Assembly: GCA_945868195.1 (NCBI GenBank)
Contig: CAMBLP010000058.1
Span: forward strand, 1 to 12,493
Length of the DNA stretch: 12,493 nucleotides
DNA from: Bordetella parapertussis
GTDB lineage: Bacteria > Pseudomonadota > Gammaproteobacteria > Burkholderiales > Burkholderiaceae_B
Reading direction: 5' to 3'
Part shown: positions 1 to 6,768 of the stretch, piece after piece
Position numbering within the stretch: the first letter of the stretch is position 1
Layout: the number at the start of each line of letters is the position of its first letter
Translations under genes and position numbers: made by a program
The notes under the pieces: model-generated
Seen by the model: only the letters and a program-made list of their open reading frames with translations
Told to the model about the DNA's origin: nothing
Databases searched by the model: none

Positions 1-886
1 TCGGCGCGAACAACTCGCCGGCTTTCCTGATGTACTCAGGATCAGCAGCGGCTTTAGCAACGGCAGTCACAAGCTTTTCACGAATTTCGGGAGGCAAGCC
101 TTTGGGTGCAGCCATTCCTCGCAGAGACGCACTTTCAATGTTGTACCCCTGCTCGGCAAAGGTCGGGACGTTTGGTGCCAACACGGTACGTTTAGCCGAC
201 ATCTGGCCAATCATACGGATAGGGGAGCCACCCTTGATATAGGAAAGAGCCTCACCTACGTTAATCGCACCCAACATAATCTGCCCGCCAACGACGGCGG
301 CACGTGTTTCACCAGAGCCCTTGTAGGGTACGTGCGTCATCTTGACCCCTGCCGAACGCTCAAATAACAGCATGGCAAGATGATCATCCGAACCCACACC
401 AGTCGTACCAACTGTCACTTTTCCTGGATTGGCTTTAGCATAGGCCGCAAGCTCTTTGAGATTGGTAATTGGTGTGGATGTATTGACTGTAAATGCACCT
501 GGATCATCGATCAGATTACCAATCAGGTCATAGCTCTTCCAGCCAAAGGTCGAAGGGCGTTCGATCGGAATCGACAACATATTAGGAGTATTCACAAAAC
601 CAATGGTGTATCCATCTGGTGTTGCCCTGGCGATTTCAGCAAAACCGATTCCACCGCCCGCTCCCGGACGATTAGTTATCACCAAACGTGCATTGTTGCC
701 CAAATGTTTTTCGATAAAGGGTGCGATCAAACGCGCAATCAAATCCGTACCACCGCCAGGACCATACGCGATAATCACATTGATGGGTTTGGTAGGATAC
801 TGCGCCGCCGCGGTACCAGACCATGCCGCTGCGGCTAACAAGGCAACGCTGCCTAAAAGATTCAACTTATTCATGACTTTTTTCAT
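1..886 (-). CDS. Bug-family (TctC-like) periplasmic solute receptor, C-terminus cut by window edge
   Basis: Extracytoplasmic binding protein of the Bug/TctC family, the receptor part of tripartite tricarboxylate transport or an orphan sensor/receptor for carboxylates. About 295 residues are visible. The family usually runs to about 320-330, so only the last few dozen residues are missing. The N-terminus is a Sec signal peptide: MKK, a hydrophobic run at about residues 8-22, then an AAA site ending near residue 28 before QYPTKPI. Mature-domain Bug hallmarks follow: YPTKPI at the mature start, a PGGGTD loop, NRPGAGGGIG, PDGYTIG, VTVGTTGVGSDDH, and HVPYKGSGE with a later GEALSYIKGG. The ATG at 886 has a GAGGAGAA ribosome site just upstream. 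A second ATG at 874 would shorten the signal. It starts 44 bases after the 2-hydroxyacid dehydrogenase stop, same strand. Membrane components TctA/TctB are not in the window. The ligand cannot be deduced. Sampled GC is lower than in the right-hand genes. Confidence 0.93.
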   Translation of the reverse strand, partial: MKKVMNKLNLLGSVALLAAAAWSGTAAAQYPTKPINVIIAYGPGGGTDLIARLIAPFIEKHLGNNARLVITNRPGAGGGIGFAEIARATPDGYTIGFVNTPNMLSIPIERPSTFGWKSYDLIGNLIDDPGAFTVNTSTPITNLKELAAYAKANPGKVTVGTTGVGSDDHLAMLLFERSAGVKMTHVPYKGSGETRAAVVGGQIMLGAINVGEALSYIKGGSPIRMIGQMSAKRTVLAPNVPTFAEQGYNIESASLRGMAAPKGLPPEIREKLVTAVAKAAADPEYIRKAGELFAP

Positions 887-891
887 ACTCG

Positions 892-899
892 TTCTCCTC
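892..899 (-). promoter_or_regulatory. Strong ribosome binding site of the Bug receptor gene
   Basis: The minus strand reads GAGGAGAA, ending 5 bases before the ATG at 886. It selects this start over the in-frame ATG at 874, which has no comparable site at proper distance. Confidence 0.7.
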
Positions 900-930
900 G
901 GTTTATGACTGTTGTACTGTTTAAGTGTTG

Positions 931-1956
931 TTAACCAAACATCTTTTTGTATCTTTCCAAAAATACTGGAAATACTTCAGGGTTCACTAAACGTGGTGGA
1001 CGTTCTCCACGCAATATAACTTCGATTTGAGCCGCCCCCATGGCTGCAGCATTGCCACGCGCTTCGTGTTTCACACCAGCCGTATGATAGGTTGCCACAA
1101 CATTGGGAAGACTCAGTAATGGATTGTCCGTCGCAGGTGGTTCGACAGACCAGACGTCGAGGCCTGCGCCAGACAGATGCTGATCACGCAGAGCTTCGTA
1201 AAGCGCTTGCTCATCGTGAATACCACCACGTGCTGTGGCAATGAACACCGCACCTTTTTTCATGGCGCGAAACTCTTTGGCGCCGATCCAGTTTAGTGTC
1301 TCAGGATTGCGTGGACAGTGAACCGTGACGACATCCGAACGTGCCAACAAATCTTCAAAACTCACCGGTGTGGCGCCACGTCGTTTGATTTCTTCGTTTG
1401 AAAGATACGGGTCATAACCCAGCACTGTCATGTCAAAACCTTTGGCTAACTCCGCCATGCGTGTGCCGATATTACCCACGCCAACGATGCCGATCGTCGA
1501 GCCGCGAATATCATTACCCATGAGATCTTCGCGCGTAGTGTAAGCATTGGCGCGCATGATACGATCGGACTCCGTGATCCGGTGCTTGACGGAAAGCAAC
1601 ATCCCTATAGCGTGTTCGGCCACAGAATTCGCATTACAACCAGACTGATTAACAACCAACACACCGTGGCGGTTACACGCCTCAACATCGACCGGATCGT
1701 ACCCTGCACCCGAAGTCGATGCACACAACAAATGAGGCATCTTGCTGAGTAAGGCCTCGTCGACCCACCATTGCGACGGCACTTCATCGCGAGCGGCACA
1801 GATATGATAGATGTGCGCCTCTTTAAAAAGCGCAAGTGTCTTTTGCTCGTCATCCGCGTACTGGCACACGGACACATCGATGTCCTTGAGGCCGCTCATG
1901 TGTCGATCAAACGCTGGGTTCAACCAAAAATCAAACCGCACAACCTTTTTATTCAT
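931..1956 (-). CDS. D-2-hydroxyacid dehydrogenase (NAD-dependent family)
   Basis: A 341-residue cytoplasmic oxidoreductase of the D-isomer-specific 2-hydroxyacid dehydrogenase family (PGDH/glyoxylate-hydroxypyruvate reductase type), interconverting a D-2-hydroxyacid and its 2-oxoacid. The nucleotide-binding signature GIVGVGNIG lies at residues 156-164. Asp182 sits at the end of the next strand (LGYDPY), the usual sign of NAD rather than NADP preference. The family catalytic triad can be placed: Arg243 in TARGG, Glu272 in DVWSVEPP and His291 in TYHTAG. The usual proline before the catalytic His is a tyrosine here. The substrate-loop region around residues 78-110 (STSGAGYDPVD, NQSGCNANS) is family-like. 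Length is normal. The ATG at 1956 has CGGAGA three bases upstream. It lies between the RraA-like gene (105-base structured spacer) and the Bug receptor gene (44 bases), suggesting oxidation or reduction of an imported carboxylate. Substrate unknown. Confidence 0.93.
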   Translation of the reverse strand: MNKKVVRFDFWLNPAFDRHMSGLKDIDVSVCQYADDEQKTLALFKEAHIYHICAARDEVPSQWWVDEALLSKMPHLLCASTSGAGYDPVDVEACNRHGVLVVNQSGCNANSVAEHAIGMLLSVKHRITESDRIMRANAYTTREDLMGNDIRGSTIGIVGVGNIGTRMAELAKGFDMTVLGYDPYLSNEEIKRRGATPVSFEDLLARSDVVTVHCPRNPETLNWIGAKEFRAMKKGAVFIATARGGIHDEQALYEALRDQHLSGAGLDVWSVEPPATDNPLLSLPNVVATYHTAGVKHEARGNAAAMGAAQIEVILRGERPPRLVNPEVFPVFLERYKKMFG

Positions 1957-1975
1957 TGTCTCCGTCCAATAATGG

Positions 1976-1997
1976 ACTGCCCACCGGAGTGGGCAGT
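1976..1997. repeat. Perfect 9-bp inverted repeat (hairpin) in the spacer between the RraA-like and dehydrogenase genes
   Basis: ACTGCCCAC (1976-1984), four-base loop CGGA, then GTGGGCAGT (1989-1997), an exact reverse complement and GC-rich. On the transcribed minus strand no T-run follows, so it is not a canonical intrinsic terminator. Candidate roles are an mRNA processing or stability element, an attenuator, or an operator. The function is inference only. Confidence 0.6.
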
Positions 1998-2011
1998 GTG
2001 ACTGATTTTAT

Positions 2012-2035
2012 TGATTCAGCGCGGACTGTGAATCA
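2012..2035. repeat. Second inverted repeat in the same spacer (7-bp arms, 10-base loop)
   Basis: TGATTCA (2012-2018) and TGAATCA (2029-2035) are exact reverse complements separated by GCGCGGACTG. It lies 14 bases from the 9-bp hairpin. The arms are AT-rich, so stability is modest. It could be an RNA stem or a dyad operator for a regulator. Confidence 0.4.
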
Positions 2036-2061
2036 GGGTATGCGCTTATAGCGCTCAAGAC

Positions 2062-2733
2062 TTACTTGAGAACGCCTTTTGCGCGCAGGGCCTGATCGAC
2101 CCAGCTGCGGTCCAAGGTGCCTTTAGCGATTTTGACAAAAATCTCTTTTTCTTTCTTTTCGATATCGGCCACAATCTTTGCCAACTGATCAGCCATTTCT
2201 GGGCGAATCGCAAACACGCCGTCCTGATCACCCACAATAATATCGCCAGGATGCACCACCATGCCGTCAACGCAAACGGTGACATTGATCTCGCCCGGGC
2301 CTTCTTTGTAAGGGCCGCGATGCGAAACAGAGCGTGCGAAGACTGGAAATTTACCTTTACTTAACGCATCAAAGTCACGGATGGGTCCGTCGATCACAAA
2401 ACCGGCGATCTTGCGGCTTTCAGCCAGGGTCGACATGATTTCACCGATGATGGCGTTGCGCTGTAGACCACCCGCGTCGACCACGATCACATCGCCAGGC
2501 GCAGCCATATCAATCGCCTTGTGCACCATCAGGTTGTCGCCAGGCGCTGTTTTGACCGTAAAGGCGCGACCCAGAATGCGACCACCTTTGTGGATCGGAC
2601 GCAGATCAACCGTTCCATTGGTGCGGCTCACGGCATCACTAATGTTCGCCACGGCGAATTTAGCGAATTTCTTCAGCGTGGCGTTGCTGACGGTATGCTT
2701 GTGTGTGTTGACTGCGAATCCTAGGTCTGCCAT
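2062..2733 (-). CDS. RraA-like protein, 4-hydroxy-4-methyl-2-oxoglutarate aldolase / oxaloacetate decarboxylase type
   Basis: A 223-residue member of the RraA-like/HMG-aldolase family. Characterised enzymes cleave 4-hydroxy-4-methyl-2-oxoglutarate or 4-carboxy-4-hydroxy-2-oxoadipate to pyruvate plus a second oxoacid and also decarboxylate oxaloacetate, using a divalent metal. The key DGPIRD motif places catalytic Arg119 and metal-side Asp120. GEIM (Gly97-Glu98) forms the pyruvate-binding loop, and the C-terminal VHPGDIIVGDQDGV segment (about 160-173) is typical. With the active residues present, the enzymatic role is more likely than RNase E inhibition. The ATG at 2733 (MADLGF) is chosen because CGGAG stands five bases upstream. 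An in-frame upstream ATG at 2823 would overlap the preceding gene and add an unconserved-looking tail. Flanked by two 2-hydroxyacid dehydrogenases of different types, it probably acts on the 2-oxoacid they make. Confidence 0.9.
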   Translation of the reverse strand: MADLGFAVNTHKHTVSNATLKKFAKFAVANISDAVSRTNGTVDLRPIHKGGRILGRAFTVKTAPGDNLMVHKAIDMAAPGDVIVVDAGGLQRNAIIGEIMSTLAESRKIAGFVIDGPIRDFDALSKGKFPVFARSVSHRGPYKEGPGEINVTVCVDGMVVHPGDIIVGDQDGVFAIRPEMADQLAKIVADIEKKEKEIFVKIAKGTLDRSWVDQALRAKGVLK

Positions 2734-2738
2734 GTTGA

Positions 2739-2743
2739 CTCCG
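2739..2743 (-). promoter_or_regulatory. Ribosome binding site fixing the RraA-like start
   Basis: The minus strand reads CGGAG, five bases before the ATG at 2733. It supports this start over the longer frame opening at 2823. Confidence 0.6.
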
Positions 2744-2779
2744 TTTTGAAAAAATGAATAGTATGAAAAAAATAAAAGC

Positions 2780-3949
2780 TTAGCGCTTACCGACGTGAAT
2801 GAGCGAAGCCGGGGTGAGTTCATTGAGTCGGTTGATGCCCATCATCGCCATGTTGCGTGAAATCTCTTGCGACAGCAAGGAAATCGCATGATCAACCCCT
2901 GCGGCGCCGCCCACCGCGGCGGCATAGTTAAACGATCGGCCCAAAAACACGCAACGCGCACCAAGCGCAAGGGCTTTTAATACGTCCGTACCACGACGCA
3001 CACCGCTATCGAGCATCACAGGGCCATCTTTAAACTGATCAAGAATCTGCGGCAACATCCGCAGGGGTGCCACCGCGCCATCAAGCTGACGACCGCCATG
3101 GTTGGAAACAATCACACCATCCATGCCGTATTGGCGCGCGAGCGCTGCATCTCCGGGATGCAAAATCCCTTTGATCACCATCGGACCTTTCCAGCGGGCT
3201 CGGATCTCCCGCACATGATCCCAATTGAGATGCCCACGCGAAGAAAAATCACGCAAGACATTTTTAGACATGATGGGCGCGCCGCGGGTCGCAAAGGAGT
3301 TTTCAAAATGCGGCATACCGTGACGCATCAAGGTTTTTAAAAAGGTGCCGAACAACCATCTTGGATGCGTGAGCCCCTCCCAAGCCAAACGCACAGTGGG
3401 CCTGAGCGGTGTCGAAAAACCTGTACGCACATTGTTTTCGCGGTTCGAAGCTGACGGCGTATCCACTGTAATCACCAGCGTTTTAAAACCAGCGGTCGCA
3501 ACGCGATCGATTAAGGGCGCAATCTGGTCAACCTTGCCAGGTAAGTAGGCTTGGAACCACGCGTCAGGCGCGACGGCGATCAGCTCTTCCATACGGATCA
3601 GTGAAGAACCGCTCATGATCATAGGAATATCTGCACGCTTGGCGGCTTCGGCCAGAACGACATCGCCACGATACGCCGACATCGCGGTGATGCCCATCGG
3701 CGCCATCCCAAAGGGCGCCTGGTATTGCTTACCAAAAATCTCAACGGTTTGTGATCGCTGTGAAATATCAACCAAAATACGGGAAACAAACTCATATTCG
3801 GCAAAGACATCGCGATTCGCGCGCAGCGAGTGGCAGTCCTCGCAAGCGCCTGCAACATAACCAAAAATAGGTTTTGGCAAGCGCTTTTCTGCAGCCCGCT
3901 CAAAATCCGCTAAAGACAAAATCTTGGATAAAGCACTTGTCTGAGTCAT
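2780..3949 (-). CDS. FMN-dependent alpha-hydroxyacid dehydrogenase/oxidase (LldD/glycolate oxidase family)
   Basis: A 389-residue TIM-barrel flavoenzyme that oxidises an L-2-hydroxyacid to the 2-oxoacid with FMN. Family landmarks in order: Tyr31 in the N-terminal FGYVAGACED segment, the PFGMAPMG phosphate/flavin loop (79-86), WFQAYLPGK with Tyr135, TVDTP followed by Arg170, flavin-contacting Lys260 in VIKGI, the signature SNHGGRQLD with catalytic His284 and substrate Arg287, and DSGVRRGTD (314-322) for FMN phosphate. All catalytic residues are present. There is no signal peptide, so it is cytoplasmic or at the membrane inner face. The ATG at 3949 lies five bases after the tcdA stop and lacks a good Shine-Dalgarno, so translation may depend on coupling to tcdA. 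A longer frame opening at 4135 would lie inside tcdA and is not credible. Substrate (lactate, mandelate, glycolate-like or a dicarboxylate) cannot be chosen. The following RraA-like gene is 46 bases away. Confidence 0.93.
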   Translation of the reverse strand: MTQTSALSKILSLADFERAAEKRLPKPIFGYVAGACEDCHSLRANRDVFAEYEFVSRILVDISQRSQTVEIFGKQYQAPFGMAPMGITAMSAYRGDVVLAEAAKRADIPMIMSGSSLIRMEELIAVAPDAWFQAYLPGKVDQIAPLIDRVATAGFKTLVITVDTPSASNRENNVRTGFSTPLRPTVRLAWEGLTHPRWLFGTFLKTLMRHGMPHFENSFATRGAPIMSKNVLRDFSSRGHLNWDHVREIRARWKGPMVIKGILHPGDAALARQYGMDGVIVSNHGGRQLDGAVAPLRMLPQILDQFKDGPVMLDSGVRRGTDVLKALALGARCVFLGRSFNYAAAVGGAAGVDHAISLLSQEISRNMAMMGINRLNELTPASLIHVGKR

Positions 3950-3954
3950 GGTTG

Positions 3955-4806
3955 TTATTTTGATTGTGTGTGAATAATCTTGTTGACGGCCTCCGCTGCC
4001 GCCGCAAGTCCCATCGATGCCGTGACAGTAACGCTTGAGCCGTACCCAGCGCAAGAGAGGCCTTGCAATCCAGTCTCTGTGGTCACTTCTGATGCTTGCC
4101 AGGCCTCGGGCAAAATCGTCGGCTGATCGAGCCATAACACCCGCACACCCATTTTAGGAGTGCGCTTGCGTGGCTTGCCCGCCTGGGTAGAGGCACGGGC
4201 AAAACCATGTTGCTTTCTCAAGACATTGCGCAACCTGGCGAGAAGGGCGTCATGGGTGGCCTCGGATAAATCTCCCGCGCGCAGGGCAAGCACATTCGTT
4301 TTACCTCCTGCGCCCCCGCAAACGATGAGTGATTGAGCTCTCGCCCGGGCCTGAAGCGCCATCGCCACCTTGGCGCTCATTTGATCGGTGCAATCAATCA
4401 CAACACTGAGGGTTTCTGGCAGGACTTCATAGACATTTTCAGGCGTTAAAAAATCGTCCACCAGGGTGACTTGGCAGTCTGGGTGAATCCCTTGAATCCG
4501 AGCCGCCATCGCTTTGACCTTGGATTGCCCAAGCGTCTCCGAGAGCGCATGCACCTGTCGATTGATATTGGATTCGGCAATGTGGTCGAGGTCAATTAAG
4601 GTCAAGGCTCCGATCCCGTGGCGAGCCAAAGCTTCGGCTGCCCAGGAACCCACCCCGCCGATACCGACGACGGCCACATGTGCTTGACGCAACGCAGCAT
4701 ATGCTTCCAACCCAAACAAGCGTGCGAGTCCACCGAAGCGGCGCTCTGCCTCGCTGCTGTCGTCGATGCGAACATTCGACTGAACTTCTGGCTGAACGCC
4801 TTGCAT
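3955..4806 (-). CDS. tcdA: tRNA threonylcarbamoyladenosine dehydratase (CsdL/TcdA, ThiF/E1 family)
   Basis: A 283-residue E1-like ATP-dependent enzyme that cyclises t6A at position 37 of ANN-decoding tRNAs to ct6A. RFGGLARLFG opens the family-specific N-terminus. The ATP-binding GIGGVGSW lies at 48-55, IDLDHIAESNINRQ at 71-84 (Asp72, Asp74, Asn80, Arg83), Lys96/Lys98 follow, and VIDCTD at 136-141 carries the metal-site aspartate. The later CGGAGG (163-168) and the C-terminal SVTVTASMGLAAA segment match TcdA rather than MoeB or ThiF, and no zinc-binding Cys pairs are seen. Length is close to the E. coli protein (268). The ATG at 4806 has AGGA six bases upstream. The open frame continues to 5247, but that part lies inside the oppositely oriented MFS gene. 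It is divergent from the MFS gene and immediately upstream of the FMN enzyme. Confidence 0.93.
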   Translation of the reverse strand: MQGVQPEVQSNVRIDDSSEAERRFGGLARLFGLEAYAALRQAHVAVVGIGGVGSWAAEALARHGIGALTLIDLDHIAESNINRQVHALSETLGQSKVKAMAARIQGIHPDCQVTLVDDFLTPENVYEVLPETLSVVIDCTDQMSAKVAMALQARARAQSLIVCGGAGGKTNVLALRAGDLSEATHDALLARLRNVLRKQHGFARASTQAGKPRKRTPKMGVRVLWLDQPTILPEAWQASEVTTETGLQGLSCAGYGSSVTVTASMGLAAAAEAVNKIIHTQSK

Positions 4807-4828
4807 TGAGTATCCTGTGGTCTGCTGA

Positions 4829-4848
4829 ATGATGCATTTTTGCATGAT
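4829..4848. repeat. Imperfect inverted repeat in the tcdA/MFS divergent spacer
   Basis: ATGATGCA, four-T centre, TGCATGAT: eight-base arms with one mismatch (perfect over the inner ATGCA/TGCAT). It sits 22 bases upstream of the tcdA start on the minus strand and upstream of the MFS promoter candidate. Possible operator or leader hairpin. No regulator can be named. A smaller repeat, CCAG-A7-CTGG, follows at 4849-4863. Confidence 0.3.
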
Positions 4849-4872
4849 CCAGAAAAAAACTGGCATTCTCTC

Positions 4873-4901
4873 TCGACAAGAGTCCGCCAGAGGAACACAA
4901 T
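4873..4901 (+). promoter_or_regulatory. Candidate sigma70-type promoter for the MFS-chaC pair
   Basis: TCGACA (4873-4878, five of six matches to TTGACA), a 17-base spacer, then CACAAT (4896-4901, four of six to TATAAT). Transcription would begin near 4908, about 14 bases before the chosen MFS start, giving a short leader. No equally good tcdA promoter was found on the opposite strand. Visual match only. Confidence 0.35.
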
Positions 4902-4921
4902 TTGGATCTAACACCGTGAGC

Positions 4922-6130
4922 ATGTCGTCCCCACCCACCCCATCTTCTGCCAAATCGTCCGCCATCGCCGGACCGATTGCACTATGCCTGCTCATCTTGT
5001 TGATCCATATGGCGATCTCCGGTGGTCGCGTGGCGGTGTCTCTCACTGCACTTGAGCTCAAACGCTCGACCTTCGAGGTCGGTATCCTCATCGCAGTCTT
5101 TGCCCTCTTACCGATGCTGCTTTCAGTCAAAGCGGGTCGCATGCTTGACCAGATTGGCCCTTGGCGCCCGATGAGAGCAAGCGCCTTTGTGGTGATCTTT
5201 GGCACCATTCTGCCTTGGGTCTGGCAGGACTTCGTTGCCCTTGTCATTTCCGCAGCCTGTGTCGGTATCGGTCACATGATTTTTCAAATCGCCGTGCAGC
5301 GACAAATGGGCTTGAGCGTCGGAGAAGAGCGGCTCCGCAATTTTTCCTGGCTATCTCTCTCCATGGCCACCTCTGGACTGCTCGGACCCTTGTTAGCCGG
5401 AATATCGATTGATTACCTTGGTTACCGCGCCGTGTTCGCCCTATTGGCGATTTCCCCAGTGCTCTGTGTCTTTGGTCTGTATCGCGTCCGCAATTATCTT
5501 AAGACCTCCCATACGCCCCCCACCGCCGTCGACGAAAAGAAACAAAGCGTCACTGACCTGATCGCGAGTCCTAAGCTGCGTCGTGTCTATACGGCAAATA
5601 TGCTGCTTTCGAGCGCCTGGGATACACACATGTTTGTTGTGCCGATTTTCGGCGTGATGGTTGGACTCTCCGCCACCACAATTGGTCTGATTCTGGCCTC
5701 TTTCGCAGCCGCCACGATTGTGATCCGGCTGGCCTTACCCTTGTTGCAACATCGCGTTCGCCCTTGGCAACTGATCCACTTTGCGTTGCTGACAACGGGT
5801 CTAAACTTTGTGCTCTATCCATTTTTCGAGCAAGTCTGGATTTTGATGACCCTGTCTTTTGTATTAGGCCTCGGACTCGGTTCAACGCAGCCCAGTATTT
5901 TGGCTCTTTTGCAACAAAATGCGCCTGCTGGACGGGCCGGAGAGGCCTTTGGACTGCGCATGGCCTTGATTAATGGCTGTCAGGTCACACTACCACTTGC
6001 CTTCGGTGCTCTGGGCGCCGTGATCGGGGTCATGCCACTGTTCTGGCTGACCGCCGTTGGACTCGGCGCAGGCCGTTGGTTCACCCGCCATGCAGAGACC
6101 GCAAAAAAATCTGAAGGTGGCCTGCCATGA
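4922..6130 (+). CDS. MFS transporter (12 membrane helices)
   Basis: A 402-residue inner-membrane secondary transporter of the major facilitator superfamily. The first helix spans about residues 14-33. The loop between helices 2 and 3 carries the MFS motif A-like GRMLDQIGPWRPM (72-84). Six helices are followed by a charged cytoplasmic loop around 185-220 (containing DEKKQ and SPKLRR) and six more helices, ending in a basic tail (RWFTRHAETAKK). PAGRAGEAFGLR, a family-typical segment, lies before helix 11. Substrate not recognisable. Start uncertain: the ATG at 4922 leaves room for the promoter at 4873-4901, a GTG at 4916 is also possible, and an ATG at 4829 would add 31 unlikely residues and crowd the tcdA start. 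Its stop overlaps the ChaC start by four bases (ATGA), so the two are probably translationally coupled. Confidence 0.88.
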   Translation: MSSPPTPSSAKSSAIAGPIALCLLILLIHMAISGGRVAVSLTALELKRSTFEVGILIAVFALLPMLLSVKAGRMLDQIGPWRPMRASAFVVIFGTILPWVWQDFVALVISAACVGIGHMIFQIAVQRQMGLSVGEERLRNFSWLSLSMATSGLLGPLLAGISIDYLGYRAVFALLAISPVLCVFGLYRVRNYLKTSHTPPTAVDEKKQSVTDLIASPKLRRVYTANMLLSSAWDTHMFVVPIFGVMVGLSATTIGLILASFAAATIVIRLALPLLQHRVRPWQLIHFALLTTGLNFVLYPFFEQVWILMTLSFVLGLGLGSTQPSILALLQQNAPAGRAGEAFGLRMALINGCQVTLPLAFGALGAVIGVMPLFWLTAVGLGAGRWFTRHAETAKKSEGGLP

Positions 6131-6768
6131 GCGCATCCTCACACATCCCTGTCGCCCCGCCTCTCAGCACGTTTACCCGCTGGACCGAAGAGCGTTTGAA
6201 AACATCTCGCGAAGCCGCACTCAAAGATTGGTGCGGTATTCAGGACGTTTGGGTGTTTGGCTATGGCTCACTCATCTGGAAACCCGAGTTCGACTTTATC
6301 GAGCAACGGCCCGCCTTGCTCCCCGGCCATCATCGTGCGCTGTGCCTCTGGTCTCGTATCAATCGTGGCACGCCTGAGTTACCCGGTCTAGTGTTTGGGC
6401 TGGAGGTTGGCGGTCAGTGCCATGGCATGGCTTTTCGCGTCGCTGCCAATCAAGTTTTTCCGATCTTTGAAGCGCTTTGGCGAAGGGAAATGGGGACCGG
6501 TGCCTACCACCCAAGCTGGATTAATTGCCAAACGTCCCAAGGCGCTGTCAAGGCGCTTGCTTTTGTGATTGACCGTGCAGGACCAGCCTATGTGCCAGAG
6601 CCTTCCGATGACGCTCTGATCGAGATTATCTTGAGAGCCTCTGGCATTTACGGGTCTTGCCTTGAATATGTCACGCAAACAGCCGATGCGCTTGAGGTTG
6701 CGGGCATTCATGATACGAGGTTGAAAGCGCTCATGACTCGACTCAAAGAGAGACTTAATCAACGCTAG
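6127..6768 (+). CDS. chaC: ChaC-type glutathione-specific gamma-glutamylcyclotransferase
   Basis: A 213-residue cytosolic enzyme that breaks glutathione to 5-oxoproline and Cys-Gly. The fold-defining VFGYGSLIW lies at 43-51, with the substrate-binding YGSL loop at 46-49. SRINRGTPELPGLVFGL (76-92) is the ChaC-specific strand pair. The catalytic glutamate is Glu121 in LWRREM, matching the family RE position. Length fits bacterial ChaC (about 180-230). An N-terminal extension of about 40 residues (proline/serine-rich, then KDWCGIQD) precedes the domain. The start ATG overlaps the MFS stop. This tight pairing suggests shared expression and perhaps a link between the transported molecule and gamma-glutamyl or thiol metabolism, which is inference. 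Confidence 0.92.
   Translation: MSASSHIPVAPPLSTFTRWTEERLKTSREAALKDWCGIQDVWVFGYGSLIWKPEFDFIEQRPALLPGHHRALCLWSRINRGTPELPGLVFGLEVGGQCHGMAFRVAANQVFPIFEALWRREMGTGAYHPSWINCQTSQGAVKALAFVIDRAGPAYVPEPSDDALIEIILRASGIYGSCLEYVTQTADALEVAGIHDTRLKALMTRLKERLNQR

Noticed and set aside
380..838. 152-codon plus-strand frame over the Bug gene
   Set aside because: The opposite strand encodes an unmistakable Bug receptor with signal peptide. This product is Cys/Arg/His-rich noise.
2734..2790. T-rich stretch after the FMN enzyme stop as an intrinsic terminator (AAGC-GCTAA-GCTT then T-rich on the minus strand)
   Set aside because: The stem is only four base pairs and the T-run is displaced and interrupted. At most it causes weak pausing.
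4829..4921. Upstream ATG start for the MFS gene
   Set aside because: It would place the start 22 bases from the tcdA start, swallow the promoter-like boxes and add a non-membrane, non-conserved-looking leader.
4807..5247. N-terminal extension of tcdA through the MFS gene
   Set aside because: The extension lies antisense to the MFS coding region, and the ATG at 4806 has its own ribosome site and fits family length.
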